Source: Algoriphagus alkaliphilus | GTDB taxonomy: Bacteria > Bacteroidota > Bacteroidia > Cytophagales > Cyclobacteriaceae | Assembly: GCF_900103735.1 (NCBI RefSeq) | Contig: NZ_FMXE01000009.1 | Location: 62,001 to 126,000 of the forward strand | Direction of reading: 5' to 3' | Length of the DNA: 64,000 nt | In this document: piece after piece, positions 36,382 to 45,617 of the stretch | Position numbering within the stretch: the stretch's first letter is position 1 | Layout: every line of letters starts with the position of its first letter | Notes under the pieces: model-generated | What the model saw: only the letters and a program-made list of their open reading frames with translations | Told to the model about the DNA's origin: nothing | Database searches by the model: none | Made by a program: the position numbers and the translations under genes

Positions 36382-36630
36382 TCAAGCAACAGTAAGGTTG
36401 ACTGCTTCTACTCGGGTAATCTCCGGAATGGCGCGTTTGATTGCCTCCTCAACTCCAGCTTTTAAAGTCATAGATGACATGGGGCAAGAACCGCAGTTAC
36501 CCATCATTTCGATTTTAAGAACCAAATCTTCTGTCAGTTCTACAACTCGAACATTCCCCCCGTCGGCTTCCAAATAGGGTCTGATGGTATCCAGTGCAAA
36601 TTCAATTTTCTCTCTAAGTCCAGCTTCCAT
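36382..36630 (-). CDS. NifU-like C-terminal Fe-S scaffold protein
   Basis: The 82-residue protein matches the NifU C-terminal (Nfu) domain, with the metal motif GNCGSCPMSSMTLK (CXXC) near residue 45 and the typical LDTIRPYLEADGGNV start. It would carry a 4Fe-4S cluster for delivery to target proteins. It follows the Mrp/ApbC gene by five bases, so two Fe-S carriers are made together. Confidence 0.9.
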   Translation of the reverse strand: MEAGLREKIEFALDTIRPYLEADGGNVRVVELTEDLVLKIEMMGNCGSCPMSSMTLKAGVEEAIKRAIPEITRVEAVNLTVA

Positions 36631-36635
36631 TTTCT

Positions 36636-37730
36636 TTATGCTTTTACTTCTACAACTGATGTTTTTTGGCTTGAAGCATTCCGGATGGCGATCTGTCTTG
36701 CAATAGTTTCAGCTAAACCCATATATGCATCTTTGGTCATTCCGTTTTTCAAAACGGCCGGATATCCCGTATCTCCACTTTCTCTAATACTTTGTACAAT
36801 TGGTATCTCACCCAAAAACGGAACATCATATTTTTCAGCTAACTTTTTTCCCCCTTCTTTTCCAAAAATGTAATATTTGTTTTCAGGCAATTCTTCGGGT
36901 GTAAAATAAGCCATATTTTCAACAACACCTAAGATGGGAACGTTAATTTGTGGCTGTCTGAACATGGATAAACCTTTGTTTGCATCCGCCAGAGCTACTT
37001 TTTGAGGGGTAGTGACGATTACAGCTCCGGTAACAGGTACAGTCTGAACCATCGTCAAATGAATATCCGAGGTGCCCGGAGGCAGATCAATGAGTAAATA
37101 ATCAAGCTCTCCCCATTCAACATCCTGAATAAATTGTCTCAAAGCAGAGCTAGCCATAGGGCCTCTCCACACTACCGCACTATCTGTTGGGGTCAAAAAA
37201 CCTATGGACATCAATTTAACCCCGTATTGTGTGATGGGAATGATGATATTTTTTTCGCCTACTTTTTTGACTGAAGGCTGCTCGCCTTCGACATTGAACA
37301 TGGTAGGTACTGAGGGCCCCGAAATGTCTGCATCGATTAAGCCTACTTTGGCACCCAATTGGGCCAAAGCCACAGCTAAATTTACCGCTGTGGTGGATTT
37401 TCCCACCCCACCTTTGCCGGAGGCAATTGCAATGATGTTTTTTACTTCAGGAAGAATCGGCGTAGCATTCCGGACAGTCGTGACCTCAGAAGTCATGATA
37501 ATATCCCATTCCCAATCTTTCCCATGATCTTGATTGAGGACTTCAAGACAATTGTTTTTGATCACTTCTTTCAGTGGGCAAGCAGGTGTAGTGAGGACGA
37601 CCTTGAAGCTTACTTTCTTTCCCTCGATGATGATTCCCTGAATCATTCCAAGCGAAACCAAATCTCGCTTGAGGTCAGGATCTTCCACTCTTGAGAGTGA
37701 TTTCTTTATTGATTCCGCAGTCAATTGCAT
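36636..37730 (-). CDS. Mrp/ApbC/NBP35-family Fe-S carrier P-loop ATPase
   Basis: The 364-residue protein has an N-terminal MIP18/DUF59 domain (about 1-85) and a deviant Walker A motif GKGGVGKSTTAVNLA near 110. Switch sequences LIDADISGPSVPTMF and LIDLPPGTSD follow. The CXXC found in some ApbC proteins is not obvious in the C-terminal region. It would load or move Fe-S clusters in an ATP-dependent manner. It shares an operon with the NifU-like protein. Confidence 0.9.
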   Translation of the reverse strand: MQLTAESIKKSLSRVEDPDLKRDLVSLGMIQGIIIEGKKVSFKVVLTTPACPLKEVIKNNCLEVLNQDHGKDWEWDIIMTSEVTTVRNATPILPEVKNIIAIASGKGGVGKSTTAVNLAVALAQLGAKVGLIDADISGPSVPTMFNVEGEQPSVKKVGEKNIIIPITQYGVKLMSIGFLTPTDSAVVWRGPMASSALRQFIQDVEWGELDYLLIDLPPGTSDIHLTMVQTVPVTGAVIVTTPQKVALADANKGLSMFRQPQINVPILGVVENMAYFTPEELPENKYYIFGKEGGKKLAEKYDVPFLGEIPIVQSIRESGDTGYPAVLKNGMTKDAYMGLAETIARQIAIRNASSQKTSVVEVKA

Positions 37731-37866
37731 GCTTAATATTAAATTTTTCGCAAGTTACTTCAAGATTGTGGGTTTAGAAAACCACACTAGGGCCTTACCG
37801 GAAGGAAACTCAGACCTCATACAAATAGTTCTTGCTTTTCCTCCTTCCTAATCCAAACTCAGCGAT

Positions 37867-37874
37867 TAACTTTG
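37867..37874 (+). promoter_or_regulatory. Candidate -7 box for dnaG
   Basis: TAACTTTG is a perfect TAnnTTTG Bacteroidota -7 box. It lies 17 bp before the chosen DnaG ATG, so the leader would be short. A matching TTTG -33 box at the usual 19-base spacing is not clear, so confidence is modest. Confidence 0.4.
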
Positions 37875-37891
37875 TTTCCAATCCTATTTCC

Positions 37892-39829
37892 ATGAGCATT
37901 AGTAAGCTGACTTCCGATAAAGTAAAAGAACGAGCCGACATCGTGGAGGTGGTGGGGGATTACGTGCCTTTGAAGAAAAAAGGACAAAATATGTGGGCAT
38001 GCTGTCCCTTTCACGGAGAAAAATCACCTTCATTTTCAGTTTCCCCAGCCAAACAGATTTACAAATGCTTTGGATGTGGAAAAGCAGGTGATCCGATTCA
38101 GTTTGTGATGGATATCGAAGGGGTGGGCTTTCAGGAAGCCATTCGTCACCTCGCCGGAAAATATGGAATAGAAGTAGAAGAAGACGAAGCCCGCACTCCT
38201 GAGCAGAATCTGGAACAGAACGAGCGAGAAAGTCTGTTCATCGCCTTGAATTTTGCCAAAGATTTTTTTGTAAAAAACCTGCAGACTGAGGAAGGCAGGT
38301 CCATTGGATTGAGCTATTTCAAGGAAAGGGGCTTCAATCCACAGATCATAGAAAAGTTTGATCTTGGTTATGCCTTGGATGGATGGAATCATTTTTTGAA
38401 AGCAGCAAACGCTGCCGGATTTGAAGAGGAAATTTTGCTGAAGGCGGGACTTATCTTGCAAAAGGAAGGAGATCCAAACAGATTATATGACCGCTTTCGG
38501 GGTCGAGTTACCTTTGCCATACACAATATCAGTGGCAAGCCAATTGGTTTTGGGGCGCGGATTCTGACCAAGGAAAAGAACCAACCCAAGTACATCAACT
38601 CCCCTGAGACGCCGATATATCACAAGAGCGATGTGCTCTATGGGATGTTTCAGGCTAAAAAGGCTATTCGGGATCTCGATAATTGCTTTTTGGTAGAAGG
38701 GTATACGGATGTTATTTCCATGCATTTGTCCGGAATTGAAAATGTTGTTTCTTCCTCAGGGACTTCGCTGACTGAGGGACAAATCAAACTCATCAAGCGC
38801 TTTACCAATCAGGTTACGGTCCTGTATGATGGGGATGCGGCAGGCATTAAAGCTTCGATCCGGGGTATAGATTTGCTTCTTGAAGGTGGACTCAATGTCA
38901 AAGCGGTGGTTTTTCCCGATGGAGACGATCCGGACAGTTATTCAAGAAAAGTAGGTTCACAAGCTTTTCAGGATTATCTGAAGGAAAACAGTCGGGATTT
39001 CATCGGTTTTAAAATTGGCCTGTATCAGGAAGAGTTTGCAAGAGATCCAATCCGCAAAGCTGAGGTAATCCGTGAAATCGTTCAAAGTATCGGTAAAATC
39101 CCTGATCCGATTATCAGATCAGTTTATGCAAAGGAGGCATCTGGGCTTTTGCAGATCGAGGAAGAAATCATTCATTCGGAGCTAAATAAGTCTCTGATAA
39201 AGAGTCAAAAGGATCATTTTAAAAAAGTAAAGGAAGAGGCTGAAGCAGAAGAAAAACTTGAGGAATTGGTACCCAGCCATGTTCAAGTATCATTTCTTGA
39301 AAAGCTCTCAATTCATGAGCGGGAAATACTCAGACTTATGTCCCTTTATTTTTCAGAAAGCTTAGATGATGAAGGTAAAACGGTTTTAGAATACTTATTA
39401 AGCGAGACATTAGAAACTAAGTTTCAAACAGCTAATTATGAAAGGTTGTATACGCTTTTTAAAGAAATGACTTCAAAGAGCTTGGTATCAGACTTAAAAA
39501 GCCTCTTGAGTAAATTCCCTAATGAAAAAAAGTCTGAGATTATTGATTTAATACAGCAGAAATGGGAAATCTCACCACATTGGACTGGTAGACATGGAAT
39601 ATTGGTTCCTACAGAAAAAGACAATTTGGTTACAAGTAGTTATAGGGCAATTATTTGGTACAAAAAGAGATATGTTGAAAAATTAATGTCTGAAGCTAGC
39701 CAGAACATTAAATCTGCTGAAATGAACAAAGAAGATTTTGATAGGGTATTGATTCTTCAAAGCATTTATCTAGAAGTCAAAAAAGTACAAATGCTACTGA
39801 GTAAGGAACTAAGTATAGTTTACGGCTAA
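37892..39829 (+). CDS. dnaG: DNA primase
   Basis: With the ATG at 37892 (MSISKLTSDKVKERADIVEVV) the protein has about 645 residues. The CHC2-type zinc finger is CPFHGEKSPSFSVSP...CFGCGKAGD (about 40-70). The core contains the TOPRIM signatures LVEGYTDVISMH and LYDGDAAG. The C-terminal region (from about 430) is the helicase-interaction part and is more divergent, as usual. The upstream in-frame start at 37832 would add 20 unconserved residues. It makes RNA primers for DNA replication. Confidence 0.93.
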   Translation: MSISKLTSDKVKERADIVEVVGDYVPLKKKGQNMWACCPFHGEKSPSFSVSPAKQIYKCFGCGKAGDPIQFVMDIEGVGFQEAIRHLAGKYGIEVEEDEARTPEQNLEQNERESLFIALNFAKDFFVKNLQTEEGRSIGLSYFKERGFNPQIIEKFDLGYALDGWNHFLKAANAAGFEEEILLKAGLILQKEGDPNRLYDRFRGRVTFAIHNISGKPIGFGARILTKEKNQPKYINSPETPIYHKSDVLYGMFQAKKAIRDLDNCFLVEGYTDVISMHLSGIENVVSSSGTSLTEGQIKLIKRFTNQVTVLYDGDAAGIKASIRGIDLLLEGGLNVKAVVFPDGDDPDSYSRKVGSQAFQDYLKENSRDFIGFKIGLYQEEFARDPIRKAEVIREIVQSIGKIPDPIIRSVYAKEASGLLQIEEEIIHSELNKSLIKSQKDHFKKVKEEAEAEEKLEELVPSHVQVSFLEKLSIHEREILRLMSLYFSESLDDEGKTVLEYLLSETLETKFQTANYERLYTLFKEMTSKSLVSDLKSLLSKFPNEKKSEIIDLIQQKWEISPHWTGRHGILVPTEKDNLVTSSYRAIIWYKKRYVEKLMSEASQNIKSAEMNKEDFDRVLILQSIYLEVKKVQMLLSKELSIVYG

Positions 39830-39913
39830 AACCAAACTTTCTTTGGTTCATTCCGGTTTTATTCGGAAAGCGCCTAACTTGCGCATCTAATTATCAATCC
39901 AAAAACTACCCAA

Positions 39914-41125
39914 GTGGAAAACTACACCCTAGACCCGATTGAAGATGCCATTGAAGCCATCAAAAACGGTGCAGTCATCATTGTTGTCGACGATGAAGAC
40001 CGCGAAAATGAAGGTGATTTTGTCTGTGCAGCTGAAAAGATAACCCCTGAAATTGTGAATTTCATGGCCACACACGGTCGTGGATTGATCTGTGCGCCCC
40101 TAATCGAGGATCGTTGTGAACAGCTTGGACTTGAATTAATGGTAGGCAACAACACCGCCGCTTTTGAGACGCCGTTCACAGTATCTGTGGATTTGGTGGG
40201 ACATGGATGCACTACGGGAATTTCCGCATCGGATAGAGCCAAGACAATCAAGGCTTTAATCGATGATTCGATTCATCCAAGTGAATTGGGTAAACCGGGT
40301 CACATTTTCCCATTAAAAGCCAAACGAGGTGGGGTACTCCGAAGAGCCGGACATACCGAAGCGGCGATTGATTTTGCTAGATTGGCAGGATTGTCCCCCG
40401 CGGGTGTTTTGGTAGAAATCATGAATGAAGATGGCTCTATGGCCCGACTTCCTGACTTGGTGAAAGTGGCCAAGCGCTTCAATCTCAAATTGGTTTCCAT
40501 CAAGGATTTGATTGCCTATCGGCTAAAAAACGAATCCTTAATTAAGCGTGAAATTGGCGTTGAACTACCGACTACGTGGGGGGATTTTGATTTAATTGCA
40601 TTCAGACAAACCAATACCCAAGAAATTCACATGGCTTTGATTAAAGGGTCTTGGGATCCAAATGAACCTGTTCTGGTACGAGTTCACTCTTCGTGTGTCA
40701 CCGGTGATATTTTCGGCAGCTGTAAGTGTGATTGTGGCCAGCAACTCCATACTGCGATGCAAATGGTCGAAAGAGAAGGAAAAGGAGTAGTGCTTTATAT
40801 GAATCAGGAAGGCAGGGGAATTGGTCTAATCAATAAGCTCAAAGCATACAAACTACAGGAACAAGGTATGGATACCGTGCAGGCTAATCTTGCCTTGGGT
40901 CTACCCATGGACAGTCGAGACTACGGAGTTGGAGCTCAGATTTTGAGAGATTTGGGAGTGGGTAAAATCCGTCTTATATCTAACAATCCTCAGAAAAGAG
41001 TAGGTTTACTTGGCTACGGTTTGGAAATTATTGAGCAGGTGCCTATCGAGATTCAGCCTAACCCACACAATGAGAAGTATCTCACGACAAAAAGAGATAA
41101 AATGGGACACAACATTCTTAAGTAA
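39914..41125 (+). CDS. ribBA: Bifunctional riboflavin enzyme: DHBP synthase and GTP cyclohydrolase II
   Basis: The 403-residue fusion has the RibB half (about 1-205; [13 protein letters not shown] and [13 protein letters not shown]) and the RibA half (about 206-403; [19 protein letters not shown] zinc ligands, [15 protein letters not shown]). It converts ribulose 5-phosphate to dihydroxybutanone phosphate and opens GTP, the two inputs of riboflavin synthesis. Both halves appear intact. No FMN riboswitch is visible in the short upstream gap (39830-39913). Confidence 0.95.
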   Translation: MENYTLDPIEDAIEAIKNGAVIIVVDDEDRENEGDFVCAAEKITPEIVNFMATHGRGLICAPLIEDRCEQLGLELMVGNNTAAFETPFTVSVDLVGHGCTTGISASDRAKTIKALIDDSIHPSELGKPGHIFPLKAKRGGVLRRAGHTEAAIDFARLAGLSPAGVLVEIMNEDGSMARLPDLVKVAKRFNLKLVSIKDLIAYRLKNESLIKREIGVELPTTWGDFDLIAFRQTNTQEIHMALIKGSWDPNEPVLVRVHSSCVTGDIFGSCKCDCGQQLHTAMQMVEREGKGVVLYMNQEGRGIGLINKLKAYKLQEQGMDTVQANLALGLPMDSRDYGVGAQILRDLGVGKIRLISNNPQKRVGLLGYGLEIIEQVPIEIQPNPHNEKYLTTKRDKMGHNILK

Positions 41126-41204
41126 GAGAAAATTGGAAATCTAAAGAAAAGAGAGCGGTGGATTTGGAAACCCAATTTGACTTAGTCCGTTTACTTTCAG
41201 TACG

Positions 41205-41852
41205 ATGAGCACCATGAAAAAAACAGTAGTTACATTATGTTTTATTCTTTTGGGAATAGCTTCGGTCTATGCCCAAAATAGTCAGTTCCCATCTCAAGTT
41301 TGGCACAAAGGAAATATTTATTTCAATGACGGCATGTCAACTTCGGGTTTGATCAAGTATGACTTGGATAATAATTTGGTGCAACTACAAACTGAAACCG
41401 TGGATACTTTTACAGCATCGAACGTATCAAATTTTGAGATTTATGATGAGATTTTCGGTGGGATTCGAAAATTTTACAGTTTGCCCTATGCCATAAACGG
41501 TGAGTATGAAACACCCACATTCTTTGAGGTTTTGACCGAAGGGAATAATCTTGCACTCCTTTGTCGGGAGTATATCGCCACAGATACCCGAGGGATGAAC
41601 AACTGGGGGCCTATGGGCATGAATCCTTTCTGGGGACCTCAAAACAACTTTGGATACCGGCTTGCCTTCAATTACTATTTTTTCAATAATGGCCGTTTGC
41701 AACGATACAGTCTCAAAAAGAAAGACCTTTTTGCAATGCTTCCAGGATATGATGATGAGATCGATCTATTTATGAGAAAAAATAGATTAGAGCATGACAA
41801 GCGCGGAGATTTGCTTAGAATTACTGCGTATTACAACGAATTGAAGAATTAA
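41205..41852 (+). CDS. Exported protein of unknown function
   Basis: The 215-residue protein has a signal peptide (MKKTVVTLCFILLGIASVYAQ, start at 41205 or 41214). The mature part begins with a beta-rich region (KGNIYFNDGMSTSGLIKYDL) and ends with an acidic and basic helical tail. I do not recognise a domain family. Beta-strand patterns with a DNNLVQLQTE stretch are consistent with a small periplasmic or outer-membrane-associated protein. It lies between ribBA and surE on the same strand, five bases before surE, so it may share a transcript. Confidence 0.7.
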   Translation: MSTMKKTVVTLCFILLGIASVYAQNSQFPSQVWHKGNIYFNDGMSTSGLIKYDLDNNLVQLQTETVDTFTASNVSNFEIYDEIFGGIRKFYSLPYAINGEYETPTFFEVLTEGNNLALLCREYIATDTRGMNNWGPMGMNPFWGPQNNFGYRLAFNYYFFNNGRLQRYSLKKKDLFAMLPGYDDEIDLFMRKNRLEHDKRGDLLRITAYYNELKN

Positions 41853-41857
41853 TTTTT

Positions 41858-42640
41858 ATGTCAAAGCCACTTATCCTCGTCTCCAATGACGATGGAATTA
41901 CCTCCAAAGGAATCCGTGTATTAGTTTCGGTGATGAAGAAAATTGGGGATGTCGTTGTAGTCGCTCCCGACAGTCCCCAATCTGGAATGGGACATGCCAT
42001 TACAATAGGTGAGACGCTTAGACTATACGAAGAAGATATTTTTGAGGATGTCCTGGCATTCAAATCCAGCGGGACTCCGGCAGATTGTGTCAAGCTTGCC
42101 AAGCACTATGTTTTGAAAGACCGCACTCCGGATTTGGTTGTAAGTGGGATAAATCATGGTTCCAATACCTCTATTTCTGTTTTGTATTCCGGGACGATGT
42201 CAGCAGCGATCGAAGGAGCGCTTGAAGGTCTACCATCTATCGGATTCAGTCTTTGTGATTATTCTTCCAAGGCGGATTTTTCACACTTGGAAGAGTGGGT
42301 CGAGAAAATTGCCCTACAGGTTTTAGAAAGGGGAATAGCCAAGGGGGTTGCCCTCAATGTGAATTTTCCACCCAAGCGAAACGAATCCATAAAAGGAATA
42401 AAAATCTGTCGTCAGGCAGATGCCAAATGGCAGGAAGAATTTGCTGAGCGCTATGACCCTACTGGCAGAAAATACTTCTGGATGGCGGGAAACTTTGTGA
42501 ATTTTGACAAAGGGGAAGACAACGACGAGTGGGCAATTGCAAACAATTACATATCAATTGTGCCATGTCAATACGACCTCACAGCACATCATGCAATTAC
42601 ACAAATCAACAAAGACTGGGATTGGGATAAGCTGAAGTAA
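41858..42640 (+). CDS. surE: 5'/3'-nucleotidase SurE
   Basis: The 260-residue protein starts with ILVSNDDGITSKGI (metal-binding Asp-Asp) and has FKSSGTPADCVKLA and VSGINHGSNTS, all diagnostic of SurE survival-type nucleotidases. It hydrolyses nucleoside monophosphates and short polyphosphates. Its length is typical. It follows the unknown exported protein by five bases. Confidence 0.92.
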   Translation: MSKPLILVSNDDGITSKGIRVLVSVMKKIGDVVVVAPDSPQSGMGHAITIGETLRLYEEDIFEDVLAFKSSGTPADCVKLAKHYVLKDRTPDLVVSGINHGSNTSISVLYSGTMSAAIEGALEGLPSIGFSLCDYSSKADFSHLEEWVEKIALQVLERGIAKGVALNVNFPPKRNESIKGIKICRQADAKWQEEFAERYDPTGRKYFWMAGNFVNFDKGEDNDEWAIANNYISIVPCQYDLTAHHAITQINKDWDWDKLK

Positions 42641-42685
42641 AGTAAAAGGGTGCTTTTTTAATTTTTTCCAATAAGATTATCAATC

Positions 42686-44722
42686 GTGACTTTGAATATC
42701 TTTATTTTGTTTAAAGTTCTCATCTACAAAACCATCGTGAGTCGCCCGATTCTTCATTTAGTTCCTTTCTTTACACTTTTCATTTATTCCGGATTTAGTT
42801 TTTCACAAACTGCTTCTGTGGATAGTCTCAAGTCGCTTTTACCGGGGAAGTCGGCACAAGAACAGGTTATTTTGCTCAACCAAATTGCCACTTCTATTCG
42901 TGAAAATTCACAAATAGAGGCATTGGATTATTCTCACAAGGCTGATTCGCTGGCAAAAATGCTTGGAGATCTTTCGGGGCAAAGTCGGGCATTGGAAAAT
43001 ATTGGTTGGGTTTATTACCGACAGGGTCAGTGGCAAAAATCTTTCGAATATTCAGAGCGGGCGTATGATTTGGCGATGCAGGCAAATGATCAGCTTCAGG
43101 CAGCCAGATTGATGAATAATATGGGTGCGCTTTATTATGAACAGCAAAACTTTCAGCTAGCCATTATTCAATTCAAAAAGGGCTATGAGTTGGCAACGAA
43201 AGTAAATGACCTTGCTACCAGAATCCGCTCGCTAAATAATGTTGCGCTTAATTTGGTTCAATCCAATCAGCTTGATTCTGCAATGGCTTATGCCAGACTT
43301 TCTATCAAGTTAAACGAAAACGCAGGCTCTCCCTATCTCACATCCTTTGCTAATCGGGTGATTGGGGATGTGTATTTAGCTAAAGGAAACTATGATTCAG
43401 CACAGGCGATTTATGTTCGTGCGCTTGACATGGCACAAACTCAAGGAGTGAAATCTTTTGAGGCGGGAGTCTTACATCGACTTGGAAATGCCTATTTAAT
43501 GGCAGGAAAGCTAGATCAGGCCGAAAAATTATTGCGTTACTCCATTGACCTTTGTGGCGAAAATGGATTTTTGGATGAGCTTTCTAAAAGTCATCGGTAT
43601 TTATCTCAGGTCTATGAGGCAAGGGGAAATATCCAAGAGGCATTTTTTCATCAATCGCAGTACTTGGCGTTGAATGATTCGCTGCTCAATAAATCTAACC
43701 GCGACCGGCTTGCGCTGCTTCAGAATATGTTTGAAAAAAATCTGGAGGAATCAGAATTGGAGCTGTTGAAGGCTCAAAATGAAAATCAGGCCTACCGACT
43801 GCAAACATCTCGCCGTTACACAATCTTTTTTGCGATCACTGCTTTTCTGGTTGGAATATTAGGACTTAGACTTTTTTTCCTGAATAAAAACGTGAGATCC
43901 ATCAATGCAGATCTTATTGCCCAACAGCAAAAAATCGAGGAGCAAAATCTGGCTCTGGAAAATCAATCAGGTCAACTTCTTGAAATGAATGAGACTAAAA
44001 ACAAACTTTTTTCCATTCTTGGTCACGACTTGAGAGGTCCAATATCACAGGTCAAATCAGTAGTAGATTTATTATTGGCAGGGCATCTTACCAAAGAAGA
44101 ATTTGCAGAGCTCCTACTTCTTTTGAATAAAGACATTGACTCGGTCAATTTTACATTAAATAATACTTTGAAGTGGTCCATGTCTCAAATGGATGGTTTT
44201 CAGGTAAATCCGTCTACTTTTGACCTTAGAGAAGTGGTGGATAATTCTTTGAAGTTACTTCAAGCCTCATTTAATGAGAAAAAGCTGACCATTTTCAATC
44301 AAATGGAATCGAAGGTTGAAATTTTTGCAGACCAGGACTTGATCGAGGTGGTGGTTAGAAATATCCTCAACAATGCTGTTAAGTTTTCAAATGATGGGGA
44401 TGCCGTGACCATCTATTCTGATACTGATGATCATTGGGCGTATTGGTGCGTACTTGATCAGGGAGTCGGAATGAATGACGAACAGATCCAAATATTGTTG
44501 ACGGATTCGTACTCCTTAACCAAATCTAAACCTGGTACAAAAAACGAAAAGGGTTCGGGATTGGGGCTTCAATTGGCTAAGGAATTTACTCGTAAATGTG
44601 GAGGCGAGATTACGATAGATAGTCATCCGGGTCATGGGACTAAATTTTGCATTAGATTTCCTCGCGCCGAATCAGCTCTTCAAGCTCAAGCCGCCAAGTG
44701 CGAGAAAATATTCAAGGCTTAG
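42686..44722 (+). CDS. TPR-domain sensor histidine kinase
   Basis: The 678-residue protein has an N-terminal signal or anchor (LHLVPFFTLFIYSGFSFSQ) and then about six tetratricopeptide repeats (about 60-340, for example LENIGWVYYRQGQWQKSFEY). A transmembrane helix (about 378-396), a coiled coil, HisKA (FSILGHDLRGPISQVKSVVD) and HATPase_c (NNAVKFSNDGD, DQGVGM, GSGLGLQLAKEF) follow. It has no receiver or output gene beside it. TPR-histidine kinases of this type are common in Bacteroidota. Its 3' end overlaps the convergent solute-binding-like gene by about 50 bases. Confidence 0.88.
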   Translation: MTLNIFILFKVLIYKTIVSRPILHLVPFFTLFIYSGFSFSQTASVDSLKSLLPGKSAQEQVILLNQIATSIRENSQIEALDYSHKADSLAKMLGDLSGQSRALENIGWVYYRQGQWQKSFEYSERAYDLAMQANDQLQAARLMNNMGALYYEQQNFQLAIIQFKKGYELATKVNDLATRIRSLNNVALNLVQSNQLDSAMAYARLSIKLNENAGSPYLTSFANRVIGDVYLAKGNYDSAQAIYVRALDMAQTQGVKSFEAGVLHRLGNAYLMAGKLDQAEKLLRYSIDLCGENGFLDELSKSHRYLSQVYEARGNIQEAFFHQSQYLALNDSLLNKSNRDRLALLQNMFEKNLEESELELLKAQNENQAYRLQTSRRYTIFFAITAFLVGILGLRLFFLNKNVRSINADLIAQQQKIEEQNLALENQSGQLLEMNETKNKLFSILGHDLRGPISQVKSVVDLLLAGHLTKEEFAELLLLLNKDIDSVNFTLNNTLKWSMSQMDGFQVNPSTFDLREVVDNSLKLLQASFNEKKLTIFNQMESKVEIFADQDLIEVVVRNILNNAVKFSNDGDAVTIYSDTDDHWAYWCVLDQGVGMNDEQIQILLTDSYSLTKSKPGTKNEKGSGLGLQLAKEFTRKCGGEITIDSHPGHGTKFCIRFPRAESALQAQAAKCEKIFKA

Positions 44723-45544
44723 CTCATTTTGTAAAATACCCAATTCCTTCATGGTTTTGATGGCTGTTTCAAGTTCTTCCCGAGAGACAATTCCCTCCGT
44801 ACACCAACGGGTTTGTTCTAACCATCGTTCGACGTCGATTAGATCCAGGTGATAAAAAGCTGACAATGTTGCCGCACGGTTTTCATGCTTGCTAAATGCC
44901 TTAGAAATCTGGTAAACTTTGTCTCTAAGCTCAAAAATCATATCGCCAAATTCAGATAAGGCTTTTTCGGATGCAACCATTACAAAACAAGGCCAAGGAC
45001 TTGGGACTTCCCCAATGCGCTTCATGGTTCCACTTTTCACAAGGGCTGCGGTTGTGTACTTTTCCCATAGAAAAATCCCATCGTTGCCCCTGTCCATGAC
45101 TTCTTTTGCTCCTTCCATATTTCCGATCATTTCAAAAGTCAATTCTTCAAGCTTCCAGCCTTCCCGTCTTGCCAATACCAACGCCATCAAGTGAGAACCT
45201 GATCCCATCCGACTGACTAAAAAATGCTTTTTATTTAACTCATAAAGTGAATTTACAGGGGATTTTGCCCGGATGTGAATGCCCCAATTCAATGGGGTTT
45301 CTACATGATAGCCGATCATTTTTGCAGGGTTTCCAGCTTCAAAATCCTTGAGAAAACTTTCCGTCAGGAGAATGGCAATTTCCGCTTCATCATTTCTCAG
45401 GGCAAGATTCATTTGGCCCGAACCACGGGATTCGTCAATCCATTGAATTTCCACACCTTTTTCTTTAAGCGGCTGATCTTTTTCCAAAAGGCGGAATGGG
45501 AAATTGAAATGTTCAGGCACTCCGATAATACGTAGAGTTTTCAT
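44672..45544 (-). CDS. Periplasmic-binding-protein-like cytoplasmic protein
   Basis: I choose the ATG at 45542-45544 (MKTLRIIGVPEHFNFPFRLL) over an upstream ATG, giving about 290 residues. The fold is that of a type 2 solute-binding protein (GVPEHFNFPF at the start, EIAILLTESFLKDF, SRMGSGSHLMALVLA in the hinge). It has no signal peptide, so it is probably cytoplasmic. It resembles the Ca3427-like group of binding proteins in my recollection, whose ligand is not known to me. No transporter genes accompany it. Confidence 0.68.
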   Translation of the reverse strand: MKTLRIIGVPEHFNFPFRLLEKDQPLKEKGVEIQWIDESRGSGQMNLALRNDEAEIAILLTESFLKDFEAGNPAKMIGYHVETPLNWGIHIRAKSPVNSLYELNKKHFLVSRMGSGSHLMALVLARREGWKLEELTFEMIGNMEGAKEVMDRGNDGIFLWEKYTTAALVKSGTMKRIGEVPSPWPCFVMVASEKALSEFGDMIFELRDKVYQISKAFSKHENRAATLSAFYHLDLIDVERWLEQTRWCTEGIVSREELETAIKTMKELGILQNELSLEYFLALGGLSLKS

Positions 45545-45617
45545 AGCGCGAAAGTTTTGAATCAAAAATCAAAAAAGTCGATTTCATCCGGAATCGGCTT
45601 GTGTGATTTAGTAAAAG

